This document shows positions 8,172-16,315 of a DNA stretch of 64,000 nt, in pieces. How positions within the stretch are numbered: position 1 is the stretch's first letter; each line of letters starts with the position of its first letter. Below the pieces are notes generated by a model. It searched no databases, was not told the DNA's origin, and saw only the letters and a program-made list of their open reading frames with translations. The stretch is taken from contig NZ_LUUG01000109.1 in NCBI RefSeq assembly GCF_001644035.1, positions 1-64,000 on the forward strand. Reading direction: 5' to 3'. The DNA comes from Methylomonas methanica (GTDB taxonomy: Bacteria > Pseudomonadota > Gammaproteobacteria > Methylococcales > Methylomonadaceae). The translations under genes and the position numbers were made by a program.

Positions 8172-9236
8172 ATGATGGACAAGCAAACTTTACAAAAATT
8201 AATAGAAGCCGGCATTAGAGCCCCATCCGGTGATAATGTTCAGCCATGGCGCTTTGAAGTAAAACATGAGCTCGCCCAATTAGACTTGTTTAACCTGGCA
8301 GAAAAAGACGATTCCTATTATAACTACCAACAAGTCGCATCTTACATAGCACATGGTGCTGTTGTAGAAAACATAAAAATTGCCGCTGGGGTTTTGGGAT
8401 TTAACGCTAAGGTAGAATTGTTTCCTAATCTCACAGATATAAATCACGTTGCACGGATTAACTTTAGCCAAACAACTGCTAAATTAGATCCTCTTTACGA
8501 AGCTATTTTTACTCGTTACACCAACCGATTTCCTTATGACAAACATGAATTGTCATCAGGGGATATCGAAAAATTTTCTAGTTCCGTAAAGCCTATTGGG
8601 GACGTCAAAGCCTATTTTGCCCATAACCCAGAAACTGTCAAAAAATTAGCCAAGGTACTAATGATTAATGACCAGATAGTTTTTGAACATCAGGATATTC
8701 ATCGCTTTCTTTTCGATAAAGTTCGGTGGAATAAAACTCAAATCGACAACACAAATGACGGTATGCCCGTCGAAACATTGGGACTAAATGCTATGGAAAA
8801 GCTATTTTTCCCCCTTATGCGCTTCTGGTGGTTCGTGAACAACGCCAACTATTTGGGCTTGTCTAGGATCATTGGCATGAAATGTTGGAATAACTGCCGT
8901 AACGCCTCCCTAATCGGTCAAATTACTGTAAAAAAGGCTGACAGATACAGTTTTATTCACGCAGGTGCAGCCATGCAACGCGTGTGGCTGGAAGCGACCA
9001 ATCAAGATTTGGCGTTTCAACCCATCATAGGATTGCCACTGCTTCACTATCGATTAAGGCATAACGCTTTGGATTCATTTTCGGAGAAGCATAGCCGGAT
9101 GATTGAACAGTATGCAAAATTAATCAACAACTTATTCGGAATAGATCAAACTGAAATATTGATTGTCGGGTTTCGGATTGGCAAAGGTAGAGAAGTTCTG
9201 AAAAAAACTCACAGAAGGCCAATTATCTTGTCCTGA
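8172..9236 (+). CDS. Acg-type nitroreductase-family flavoprotein
   Basis: This 354-residue protein starts with APSGDNVQPWRF (about residues 16-27), the typical FMN-contacting segment of nitroreductase-like proteins. It continues with the two-half layout seen in Acg/Rv3131-type members, in which the second half ends with VGFRIGKG. The family binds FMN and either reduces substrates or, in Acg, sequesters flavin. Its gene lies 21 bases after the ThiF-like gene and surely shares its transcript. Two ATGs in tandem (8172 and 8175) both follow a GAGAG ribosome binding site, so the exact start is open. The role is unknown; a redox step on an adenylated intermediate would fit the pairing. Confidence 0.75.
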   Translation: MMDKQTLQKLIEAGIRAPSGDNVQPWRFEVKHELAQLDLFNLAEKDDSYYNYQQVASYIAHGAVVENIKIAAGVLGFNAKVELFPNLTDINHVARINFSQTTAKLDPLYEAIFTRYTNRFPYDKHELSSGDIEKFSSSVKPIGDVKAYFAHNPETVKKLAKVLMINDQIVFEHQDIHRFLFDKVRWNKTQIDNTNDGMPVETLGLNAMEKLFFPLMRFWWFVNNANYLGLSRIIGMKCWNNCRNASLIGQITVKKADRYSFIHAGAAMQRVWLEATNQDLAFQPIIGLPLLHYRLRHNALDSFSEKHSRMIEQYAKLINNLFGIDQTEILIVGFRIGKGREVLKKTHRRPIILS

Positions 9237-9382
9237 AATAAAGAGCTCATCAAACAGAACCTTTGGTGTTTTGGCTAAATTGCCCGTATTCACAAGACTG
9301 AATATGTATTTATGCTATGGTTTTTCTACTTCTGGCTGCCGGATCTTCACCAGCCACCATGGTTTAATTCTATCAAATGGAA

Positions 9383-9410
9383 AGGCTCATACGCCAAGAC
9401 GTATGAGCCT
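9383..9410 (-). terminator. hairpin downstream of the PEP-CTERM gene
   Basis: A perfect 11-bp stem (AGGCTCATACG and its complement) encloses a 6-base loop. It lies between the ends of the nitroreductase gene (+) and the PEP-CTERM gene (-). On the minus strand it is followed by TTTCCATTT, an interrupted T tract. It may stop transcription from both sides. Confidence 0.6.
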
Positions 9411-9435
9411 CATCTAACAGGTATCTAAGACTAAT

Positions 9436-10257
9436 TTAAGCTACACGTCTTCTAAAGCTTGCACCTAACAAGCCTACACCTATTAAAGCCAAAGTAGCAG
9501 GCTCAGGCACTGTTTCAAGTTTAAACTGACCACCGTTGGTTACATAAAAATAGTCAGGCGGCAGGCTTCCTGCATTACCCCCCAGCGCAGCTTGCAAATT
9601 TGCATCTGGATTTGGCAAATTAGCTGCGTTAGAAGTAACGAACCCAAGAGTCAAAAGAATAGGTAAACTAGTACCCAAACTATTTTTCCATACATTTTGA
9701 TCTAGGAAAGTTGATTGATACAGCAATGTAATTTGACCATTAGCAGTAGGCGTACCATCAGGGTTAACTAAACCACCGCCGCCAGCCAATTGTGTGAAAC
9801 TAGCAATAAGAGCACCGTTAGTTGTACCATAAGTATTTGAATTTGCACCATAATCTTTATCCGCACCAGACGCGAAATAAAGATCTAGTGTACCACCCGC
9901 ATTAAACGAAAATGCTCCACCCAGGGTACCAGTGCCGGTAGCACTAAAATTTGCCGTCAGTTCATTCGTACCTACCCAGCTGAAGAATGAGCCGTTATTG
10001 TATTGACCTACATTGAAAACCCCTTTATCAGTGAACGTGAATGCCGTTCCAATCGGATCACCCGCATTCGCATTGGTATCAATATAGCTGGCGCCGTTAA
10101 ATGACAAATTATTAATGCCAGTTTGATTCGAGCCACCTATTCCCGAGGTATCTAACTGCCAATTAAGTAATTGGGCAGCTGAAGCATTTGTAGAGAACAT
10201 ACTACCGGCAAGCACTATTCCTGCTACCGCAGAACTAATTTTGTTTTTTACCATCAT
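9436..10257 (-). CDS. PEP-CTERM-sorted exported protein
   Basis: This 273-residue secreted protein has an N-terminal signal peptide (roughly residues 1-27, ending ASA) and a classic PEP-CTERM tail: VPEPATLALIGVGLLGA, a transmembrane stretch and a final RRR cluster. Exosortase cleaves such tails and passes the protein to the surface. The body is rich in Gly, Ser, Thr and Asn and has no enzyme motif. It somewhat resembles flocculation-associated PepA-like proteins, a tentative comparison. ATG 10257 is chosen because AGGAG lies 8 bases upstream; a longer reading to 10329 would cover the sigma-54 promoter. No exosortase gene is in the window, but PrsK/PrsR and the EPS locus are. Confidence 0.9.
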   Translation of the reverse strand: MMVKNKISSAVAGIVLAGSMFSTNASAAQLLNWQLDTSGIGGSNQTGINNLSFNGASYIDTNANAGDPIGTAFTFTDKGVFNVGQYNNGSFFSWVGTNELTANFSATGTGTLGGAFSFNAGGTLDLYFASGADKDYGANSNTYGTTNGALIASFTQLAGGGGLVNPDGTPTANGQITLLYQSTFLDQNVWKNSLGTSLPILLTLGFVTSNAANLPNPDANLQAALGGNAGSLPPDYFYVTNGGQFKLETVPEPATLALIGVGLLGASFRRRVA

Positions 10258-10317
10258 GACTATAACTCCTAATAATTGATTACAAGGATGCCAACACTTG
10301 ACTCCTGTCTTTAACAA

Positions 10318-10333
10318 AGCACACACCATGCCA
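10318..10333 (-). promoter_or_regulatory. sigma-54 promoter of the PEP-CTERM gene
   Basis: On the minus strand the sequence is TGGCATGGTGTGTGCT. The GG and GC pairs are 12 bases apart, as in the consensus TGGCACG-N4-TTGCW, with only small deviations. The predicted start lies near 10307, giving a 5' leader of about 50 bases before ATG 10257. PrsR, encoded at 61390-62766, is a sigma-54-dependent activator and the obvious candidate regulator. Confidence 0.75.
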
Positions 10334-10680
10334 AAATATCAAGCCATTGTTTTTCATGATATTTATTTAAGAATCAAATCGCCAAATAAGCTCCCTTGTA
10401 AAAAATTTCGACAGCTTAAGGGCATGGCAGGTTAGTGAGAAAATTCACTGCTCGCACGCACCCTAAGTTTTGAACCGCCGACTCAAGTAAATTAGCGCAT
10501 TTAATCTCCTGATTAGCAAGCGGCCTCAGCTAAACCAAAAAGTCCGTCGTGCTCGCTGGGATGTGGCATCCGGCGCCAAGGATAGCAAGCTTCGAACTAC
10601 CCGAATTGGCGACTTGCGGGACCCACCTTCTAATTAGTTGAAGCATCTTGCTAATCAACAGGCTAAATTTTAACAGGCTA
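10334..10680. other. gap without a recognisable gene
   Basis: I see no credible coding frame here. The part next to the promoter should hold activator-binding sites, but I cannot identify a convincing inverted repeat. The rest borders the IS remnants and may be decayed DNA. Confidence 0.5.
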
Positions 10681-10681
10681 T

Positions 10682-10935
10682 AGTGGCCAACTTTTTTCGG
10701 ACACCCAACTAGGTTGTTGATCTGCCATTTTCATCTCAAGCCATTGGGCTGTAGGTAACCTAAAGCCCAATGGAAGTGCCGACTGTTGTAGAAATTGACG
10801 ATATAGTCGTTAATGTCGCGGATAGCCCTCGCTATGGTTGGCATAATGGTGCTGCCAGACGTTCTCCATTTTCAGGTTGAGAAAGGAGCGCTCCATCACC
10901 GCATTGTCCTAGCAGTTGCCCTTACGACTCATACT
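10682..10935 (-). mobile_element. IS3-family remnant (3' end of the transposase gene)
   Basis: Read on the minus strand, this encodes the end of an IS3-type OrfB integrase: SMSRKGNC, then a stop where a Trp codon is expected, DNAVMERSFLNLKMENVWQ, a shifted frame with DINDYIVNFYN, and another with ALGYLQP. The outer end (TGGCCAACTTTTTTCGGACA at about 10684) looks like the terminal inverted repeat of such elements. The 5' part of the element is gone and is replaced at about 10931-10936 by an IS1634-type fragment. It is dead: it has at least one nonsense mutation and two frameshifts. Confidence 0.75.
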
Positions 10936-11157
10936 TCCTTGAACAAATCGGCTTGTTCGGGTGATATGAACGAAAGCCCGGTGATGAGTGTGGACGCATT
11001 CAGCCGTATTTGATGATGCTGGATTCGCCGAAAAGCCTCCAGAGCCCGGTCCGGGGATTTTTTCGCGTTGGCGGCTTTCAGTCTCATGTGCATGACGCGG
11101 TAAAGATTCAGCGCCATGAAACACTGGGCAACATGAGCGCGATCGAGAAATAGTCAA
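10929..11157 (-). mobile_element. IS1634-family transposase remnant, copy 1
   Basis: The minus strand encodes CFMALNLYRVMHMRLKAAN, a region with SPDRALEAFRRIQHHQIRL, and ISPEQADLFK. This is the C-terminal end of an IS1634 (IS4-like DDE) transposase. It has no start of its own and is cut at both sides, joining IS3 sequence at its 3' end. A second, inverted copy of the same region lies at 11519-11904, with about 120 bases closely matching. Confidence 0.75.
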
Positions 11158-11180
11158 ATCTGGTGTATGGCTGATTTGAA

Positions 11181-11517
11181 TCAGGCGGCCATCTGCTGTG
11201 TTTCTTCTGTTTTCTCCGGTTCCGTTTTGATTGCAATGCCGTCCTGAAAACGGATGCCCTCAATCACATCCGGCAATCGTTTAAACCCCCGTATTTTGCG
11301 CCAACTCTTCTCGGCGGTTAACGCCAATTGGAACACCAACCCCAACAAGGTATTGCGGGACACGCAGTTCTTGGTGCGGGTCGTCCGATGGCGAATCGTC
11401 GCAAAGCTGGATTCGATCGGGTTAGTCGTCCGGATGTGTATCCAGTGCTCGGCAGGAAAGTCGTAAAAGGCCAAGAGTAATTCACGGTCTTTTTCTAACA
11501 CAGCTACCGCCTTGGGA
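11181..11517 (-). mobile_element. IS256-family transposase remnant
   Basis: The last 110 or so residues of a mutator-type (IS256) transposase are readable without a stop: EHWIHIRTTNPIESSFATIR, RTTRTKNCVSRNTLL and the C-terminal tail. The N-terminal two thirds, with most of the DDE catalytic residues, are missing. The break lies at about 11518, where it abuts an IS1634 fragment in the opposite orientation. The short frame could be translated but cannot be a working transposase. Confidence 0.8.
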
Positions 11518-11518
11518 T

Positions 11519-11904
11519 ACGGTATTGATCACCAACACTCCGGATTTAAGCCCCGAAGAGGTTATACAGTGCTATAAGTCACTGGCGGATATTGAACGCG
11601 GTTTTAGGGTGTTCAAATCGGAACTGGAAATCGGGCCGGTTTATCATCGGCTGCCGGACCGGATTCGCGCTAATGCTACCCTGTGTTTCATGGCGCTGAT
11701 TCTTTACCGCGTCTTGCGCATGAGTCACTGAAAGCCGCCGACGCAAAAATATCCCCGGATCGGACTCTGGAAGCATTACGGCGTATCCAACACCATCAAA
11801 TACGGTTGAATGCGTCCACACCCATCACCGGACTTTCGTTCATCTCACCCAAACAAGCCGATTTATTCAAGGCGCTTCATGTAAAGAAACCGACTTCAAC
11901 CTAG
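11519..11904 (+). mobile_element. IS1634-family transposase remnant, copy 2
   Basis: The plus strand encodes SLADIERGFRVFKSELEIGP, a conserved stretch with the last catalytic Glu, then VYHRLPDRIRAN and FMALILYRVLRM. A frameshift at about 11728 follows, and the reading continues in another frame as LKAADAK, SPDRTLEALRRIQHHQIRL and QADLFKALHVKKP, ending at 11902-11904. The N-terminal part is absent. It is the longer of two inverted copies that flank the IS256 fragment. Confidence 0.8.
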
Positions 11905-11979
11905 CCGACATAAGACTAAAATTCAATTTGTGGTGGAGTGTTTTAAAATACACTTATTTTGAATCAATTCGTTACGCGC

Positions 11980-12120
11980 TGAAGTGTCGAACTCGGGTGC
12001 CCGCCATCTTATGCGGTGCCGGCCACAACATTCGTATTATCCTCAGGCGGTTGAGGATTTTTTTGCCTTATTTTTTACTACCGCTGTCTCGGCTTTGGAA
12101 AACTTTATCAACCGATCAAT
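11980..12120 (+). mobile_element. probable IS5-family transposase remnant
   Basis: A short stretch reads AILCGAGHNIRIILRRLR followed by hydrophobic residues, much like the C-terminus of IS5-type transposases. The neighbouring frame also carries related-looking sequence (FFALFF), which suggests frameshifts. No catalytic region is left. The family call rests on one motif and is tentative. Confidence 0.4.
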
Positions 12121-12278
12121 TCTTATTGATTGCATGAGAGCCGATCTCTACCAAAAATTTCGGCTTTTTCAGGGACGACAAATCACTACTGAATAGCTCG
12201 CAACAGTCAAATTTCATTCAGTGAAAATAGGGTCGCGAACGTGGCCCTACAACATTAACCGCCAATAGACGGCAACTC

Positions 12279-12676
12279 ATTGCCAAAAGTTCATTTGTTC
12301 TATACCGTTGGTCATCCTGCTCTTGATGCCGGATATACTCCTCAATCATTGTTTCAACACAACCCACGGTCGACACAAAATAGCCTCATACCCTGAAGTG
12401 CTAACCAACAAAACTCCGTTTCTTTTCACCATAAATCCGAGTCAAATGAATGGTGCTCTTACCTTTGATGTAGCCAATGCCCTCTGACACCGCATATTTC
12501 CCCAGCATCCGATATCAGCATATGCACATGATCAGGCATCAAATGTCCTTCCAATATCCGGCTTACCTTTTGGCTGGCCGACCTTCGAAAAATCTCACCC
12601 AAATGCCGACGCAATTCCATATATTAGGTCCGCCGACGGGACTTCGGAGTAAACACTACGTGATTTTTGCACCCCC
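12279..12676 (-). mobile_element. IS200/IS605-type TnpA remnant
   Basis: The minus strand encodes, across several frames, VVFTPKSRRRT, ELRRHLGEIFRR, the metal-binding HLMPDHVHMLIS motif, KYAVSEGIGYIKGKSTIHL, RIYGEKKRSFVG, GYFVSTVG and EEYIRHQEQ. This is the order in Y1 tyrosine transposases. At least three stops (after RRRT, after SFVG, before GYFVST) and one frameshift after HMLIS show that it is inactive. The HUH histidines survive. It must once have inserted intact, because the element is nearly full length. Confidence 0.8.
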
Positions 12677-12704
12677 ACTTTGGAGTGGCTTAAGCTCACG
12701 TTCT

Positions 12705-12768
12705 AGTCCATCAGGCTCACCTCTTGCGCTTGCTTGGCGGCTCACACTTTCGAGTTTCTTGATGGACT
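12705..12768. repeat. inverted and direct repeats next to the IS200-like remnant
   Basis: AGTCCATCA (12705-12713) is repeated inverted as TGATGGACT (12760-12768). Between them GGCTCAC occurs twice in direct orientation (12714-12720 and 12739-12745). The block lies upstream of the TnpA remnant, where the left end of an IS200/IS605 element would be. It may be an element end or part of a lost accessory region. The rest of 12677-12881 shows no convincing gene. Confidence 0.45.
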
Positions 12769-12881
12769 CATCTAAATTCAAACGTCCGCAGTCTCCCCGG
12801 CAGAGTAGGGGGATTTCTCATATTTTATTAATATCAAGGTGTTGCACTTCGGTTTCGAATCCGCCAGTTCTAAACGAGCAA

Positions 12882-13766
12882 TTAACTTAAGTTTTGCTTC
12901 ACAAAAAACCTAAACAACCGCCAAACCATGCCGACGCCCATTAGACTCAACAAACTGTATACAATGTTTTTTATAGTTAGGTGCTTTAAAATATATTGAA
13001 GTCGCCCAGTGTCAACCTCTTCTATTCTGGCGAAACTATGTTGAGAGAAGTCAAGAACAACCTTAGAACTAGAACTCTTGTTGCCATCTTGATTTTCGCC
13101 ATTCCCAACACCGATAGGCCTCCCAGATATCCCAACACTACTCTTGAAAACGATCATAGCGTTGACATGCTCATCAACCCCAATAAATTGTTGAAATTTT
13201 CCCAATAAATTACTGCTGCTCAAATCATATCCGACCATGCTGGCGTATATCCTGTCGTCCAAGTCTTTAAGATCATAATACGTCCAAACTAATTTGCTAT
13301 ATATTCCTTCCCCAAGACCAGTTCGCACTTCGTCCAGCAAATTTTTATACGAAAACACATCATCAGAATAACTATAGATTTCTATAGCTTCTGCAGTATT
13401 AGCATGAGAAAAATATCGAGCACCAAAAGAAAAATTAGTAGGTTTATTAATATTCTCCTGCTGACGAAATATAGGACGTGAAACCGAATAAATATCAACA
13501 GCGGATTCGCTCGGGGATACATTGGTTCTAATATTTTCAGCACCTATCTCGTGCTCATGGATTTTAGCAATATCATTTTTGATATCAACGGACCCTATAA
13601 CATCTTTAATACCCTCAGGAGCCGCCTGAATCTTCTCTTTGTCATCTTTTTCTTTACTATTATATAAAACAGACTCAGCCAGGACACCCATCGCAACCGA
13701 GTCAGTAAAGAATGCGCTCAAAAACGCCATCAATATAAATGCGAATGGAAAACCCCTAAATATCAT
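12882..13766 (-). CDS. unknown exported protein with C-terminal membrane anchor
   Basis: I do not recognise this 294-residue protein. It has an N-terminal hydrophobic segment (about residues 5-28) like a signal peptide. An acidic and polar region without cysteines follows (about 30-110), then a region with mixed secondary structure. A C-terminal hydrophobic stretch near residues 266-284 ends in a short basic tail. The tail layout is like sorting tails, but there is no PEP or LPXTG motif. ATG 13766 is the only sensible start. It lies 164 bases downstream of the VanZ-like gene and is A+T-rich like that gene. It may belong to the same transcript, with an envelope role, but this is a guess. Confidence 0.6.
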   Translation of the reverse strand: MIFRGFPFAFILMAFLSAFFTDSVAMGVLAESVLYNSKEKDDKEKIQAAPEGIKDVIGSVDIKNDIAKIHEHEIGAENIRTNVSPSESAVDIYSVSRPIFRQQENINKPTNFSFGARYFSHANTAEAIEIYSYSDDVFSYKNLLDEVRTGLGEGIYSKLVWTYYDLKDLDDRIYASMVGYDLSSSNLLGKFQQFIGVDEHVNAMIVFKSSVGISGRPIGVGNGENQDGNKSSSSKVVLDFSQHSFARIEEVDTGRLQYILKHLTIKNIVYSLLSLMGVGMVWRLFRFFVKQNLS

Positions 13767-13930
13767 GCAAGGCTACCCAGCCGCAAAAATACATATAGAT
13801 TTGAAAACAAACAGATCACAAAATGTCTCATATGACTTGGGCCAATAGAATAAAAATTAAAAAATAGACGCTTGGCAAACTAAAATCTGGTTAAATACTT
13901 CATTACTTAAACTCCCTGACAATTTACTTT

Positions 13931-16303
13931 CTATGAATATTTTGACCCAATTAAGTTGCGAAAAATCATAAGCAGCGGAGCTTGAGCCGTAAAGACCAAT
14001 GACACTAACCAAAAATGCGCTACAAAAAAACGCGCTCTTAACACACCACCTGAAATTAAATGACTTCTGTCAGTACTTAACAAAAATTGCATAGCCGAAA
14101 ACACAGTATCATATTTGAGAACAAACTGTTCAGTTCCCCAACTTAACAATTGATAGCCTAAGGGGAAAGAAATTATAAATATAAAGCCGAAAATAACAAC
14201 GCGACGAAAATCATTAAAAACTGTTAAAAATAAAACAGACGAACCCAGCCAACCGACCAGAAAACAATAAATACCGATACAGACGACCGAGAACGAATAG
14301 CCGCTATTAGCCATTAGCTCTGTTAGATTGTCCGTAGCAGCTTTAATGACCACGATCCAATATCCGAACGGCAATAATAGTAATATCCAAAAAAAACCTA
14401 AAACAAAAATCCGTATCAACTCCCGAGTTGAAACCATCCAAAAAAGTGCGGTATGAGTAGCCGCCAATATTATTAAAGAATAAACCCCAAACAACCCTAA
14501 AAACCGAAACGCTAACTCCAACTCTACGGGGATACTCAAAATTGGAGAACCCAATACATCATGTATACTTTCTAGCGGTACAATAGCTCTTACTAATATC
14601 CAGGCTATCAGCACATGTATCGCCAAAAAACGAACATGAAAAAAGACTTCTAACCTATCTGCTTTTACTATGTTCATCAAAGAGAATAGCGGATATGCAA
14701 AACACCAATAAATCAATATTGTGAGGCCTAAAACACTAATGATTGGGTATTCTTTCGCAAATAACTCCCTTACATTGTAAGGCATAGACTCAGAGCCGCT
14801 GACAAATATCAGTGTGGCAATAATCACAAATACTGATCCAACTGCAAGCAAAAATGGGAAACTTCCATTAGTGTAGCTTTTTTTATTTTTTAGACGCCTC
14901 TCCAGATCTGAATCTTCAGAAAAATTAGTGTTAAATCTTGGATCCACAAACAAAACGTCGTCTTCCAGATTATTTTTAAGCCCCGGTAAAGAAGGCCTAG
15001 TAAGTTGTAACTGTTTAACCACCACATAACCGAGATAGCCTCCGAAGACCTCTAAAATAACATCGGTAATATCAGCATTTTTATTTGGCAAAAACAATTG
15101 CGCAAACTCAATAATCAAAGCTGTCATGACTATTGTAGAAAAGATAATGATGCCTACTCGATTACGGCTATTAGTAGACCGAAAAGCATAACCACCTATA
15201 ATCCCAAAAGGCATAAAAAATAAAAGCTTATGAAAAACTTCTGTAATAGCCCTGTACTCCGTACCATAATAATACGCGTAAAACGGTACTCTAAGAAACT
15301 TATCGGCCCAAGTCGAAAGCCTTAAATAAGTCCATTCAAAATCATAAGGGTATAAAAAAACAAAACCGATAACTAATATCCACAAAAAATACGCTAAATA
15401 CGCGCATAAAACAGTATAACTTTGATAACTTTTCAAACCACTATCGCTTCCGATCAAAGCTAATCCACTCGAACCTAAAGCTACCAACCGCACACCAATA
15501 AAACCACCCACTAGCGCAAGCAGTATGTCCGTAACATCAGTAACCCGGCTGTATACAAATAGCTGAAAAAACTCAATTATCGCTGCAGAAAATAAAACTC
15601 TTTTTAATAACTCGGCTTTACTCAAAGGTTTAAGCTTGCACCATAACCAAGGAATTGGAAGCCATAATACAACCTCAGACAAGCAGTCATATATATCTCG
15701 AAAAACCTCACCCTTCAAGCCATAAAAGGGTAGTAAAATAACGCGCCCTTCATGCCATTTATGATAAAACTCAACGGGACTTAAGGTTAAATCCAGCGGC
15801 ATGACACTGTAAAAAAACATACATCCTAAGTAGATTTGCAGATACGGAACTGAATTAGTTTTATTTATTTGCCAACTTTCTAACCATGCGACAAATTTTT
15901 TCCCGAAAATCCACCAAGCTAAAACACCAATTGCAGCCCCCAAGCTTTCAGCGATTATATCGTTTAACGACACCGTTCTGGGAGGGAAAAACAACTGAGT
16001 AAACTCGATAGTCGAGCAAAGTAAAAAACTGACCATCAATACAACAACTGATGATACACACCTGTCAATAATTTGTTGATTTAGGGAAATCACACCCAGC
16101 CAAAGAAAGGCAAGCGGTATAAATAGCAGGATATTAGCAACCCAATCTGCTCTTGAGGCAATACCCAAAGTCAAATATTCAATATTCCGAAAACGAAACC
16201 AAGCCTCGCTTAACGGCAAACTATTAAACTGCCATGGCACCAAACTGCCGTAAACGACAAAAAACGTATAAACAATACAAGCAATTAATAAGCTATTTTT
16301 CAC
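13931..16303 (-). CDS. large VanZ-family membrane protein with three VanZ modules
   Basis: This 790-residue protein is almost entirely transmembrane. Three segments share the VanZ pattern: a W-x-x-N-x-L-L-F-x-P-like helix followed by FxQLFxxxRxxxxxDI and a Gly-rich helix. They lie at about residues 50-140, 195-275 and 340-430, with QLFFPPRTVSLNDI, QLFVYSRVTDVTDI and QLFLPNKNADITDV as the matching cores. The C-terminal 300 residues add about eight more helices without that motif. VanZ proteins are short in most bacteria and some confer lipoglycopeptide tolerance; their biochemistry is unclear. A GTG start at 16303 follows the DHH gene by 12 bases. The A+T-rich composition suggests later acquisition. 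Confidence 0.8.
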   Translation of the reverse strand: MKNSLLIACIVYTFFVVYGSLVPWQFNSLPLSEAWFRFRNIEYLTLGIASRADWVANILLFIPLAFLWLGVISLNQQIIDRCVSSVVVLMVSFLLCSTIEFTQLFFPPRTVSLNDIIAESLGAAIGVLAWWIFGKKFVAWLESWQINKTNSVPYLQIYLGCMFFYSVMPLDLTLSPVEFYHKWHEGRVILLPFYGLKGEVFRDIYDCLSEVVLWLPIPWLWCKLKPLSKAELLKRVLFSAAIIEFFQLFVYSRVTDVTDILLALVGGFIGVRLVALGSSGLALIGSDSGLKSYQSYTVLCAYLAYFLWILVIGFVFLYPYDFEWTYLRLSTWADKFLRVPFYAYYYGTEYRAITEVFHKLLFFMPFGIIGGYAFRSTNSRNRVGIIIFSTIVMTALIIEFAQLFLPNKNADITDVILEVFGGYLGYVVVKQLQLTRPSLPGLKNNLEDDVLFVDPRFNTNFSEDSDLERRLKNKKSYTNGSFPFLLAVGSVFVIIATLIFVSGSESMPYNVRELFAKEYPIISVLGLTILIYWCFAYPLFSLMNIVKADRLEVFFHVRFLAIHVLIAWILVRAIVPLESIHDVLGSPILSIPVELELAFRFLGLFGVYSLIILAATHTALFWMVSTRELIRIFVLGFFWILLLLPFGYWIVVIKAATDNLTELMANSGYSFSVVCIGIYCFLVGWLGSSVLFLTVFNDFRRVVIFGFIFIISFPLGYQLLSWGTEQFVLKYDTVFSAMQFLLSTDRSHLISGGVLRARFFVAHFWLVSLVFTAQAPLLMIFRNLIGSKYS

Positions 16304-16315
16304 AAAAAACTTGGC

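Noticed and set aside
10813-11013. Open frame on the plus strand across the IS3/IS1634 junction
   Set aside because: It is antisense to recognisable transposase sequence on the minus strand.
12477-12890. Open frame of 137 codons on the plus strand
   Set aside because: It runs antisense to the IS200-like TnpA remnant and its protein has no sensible composition.
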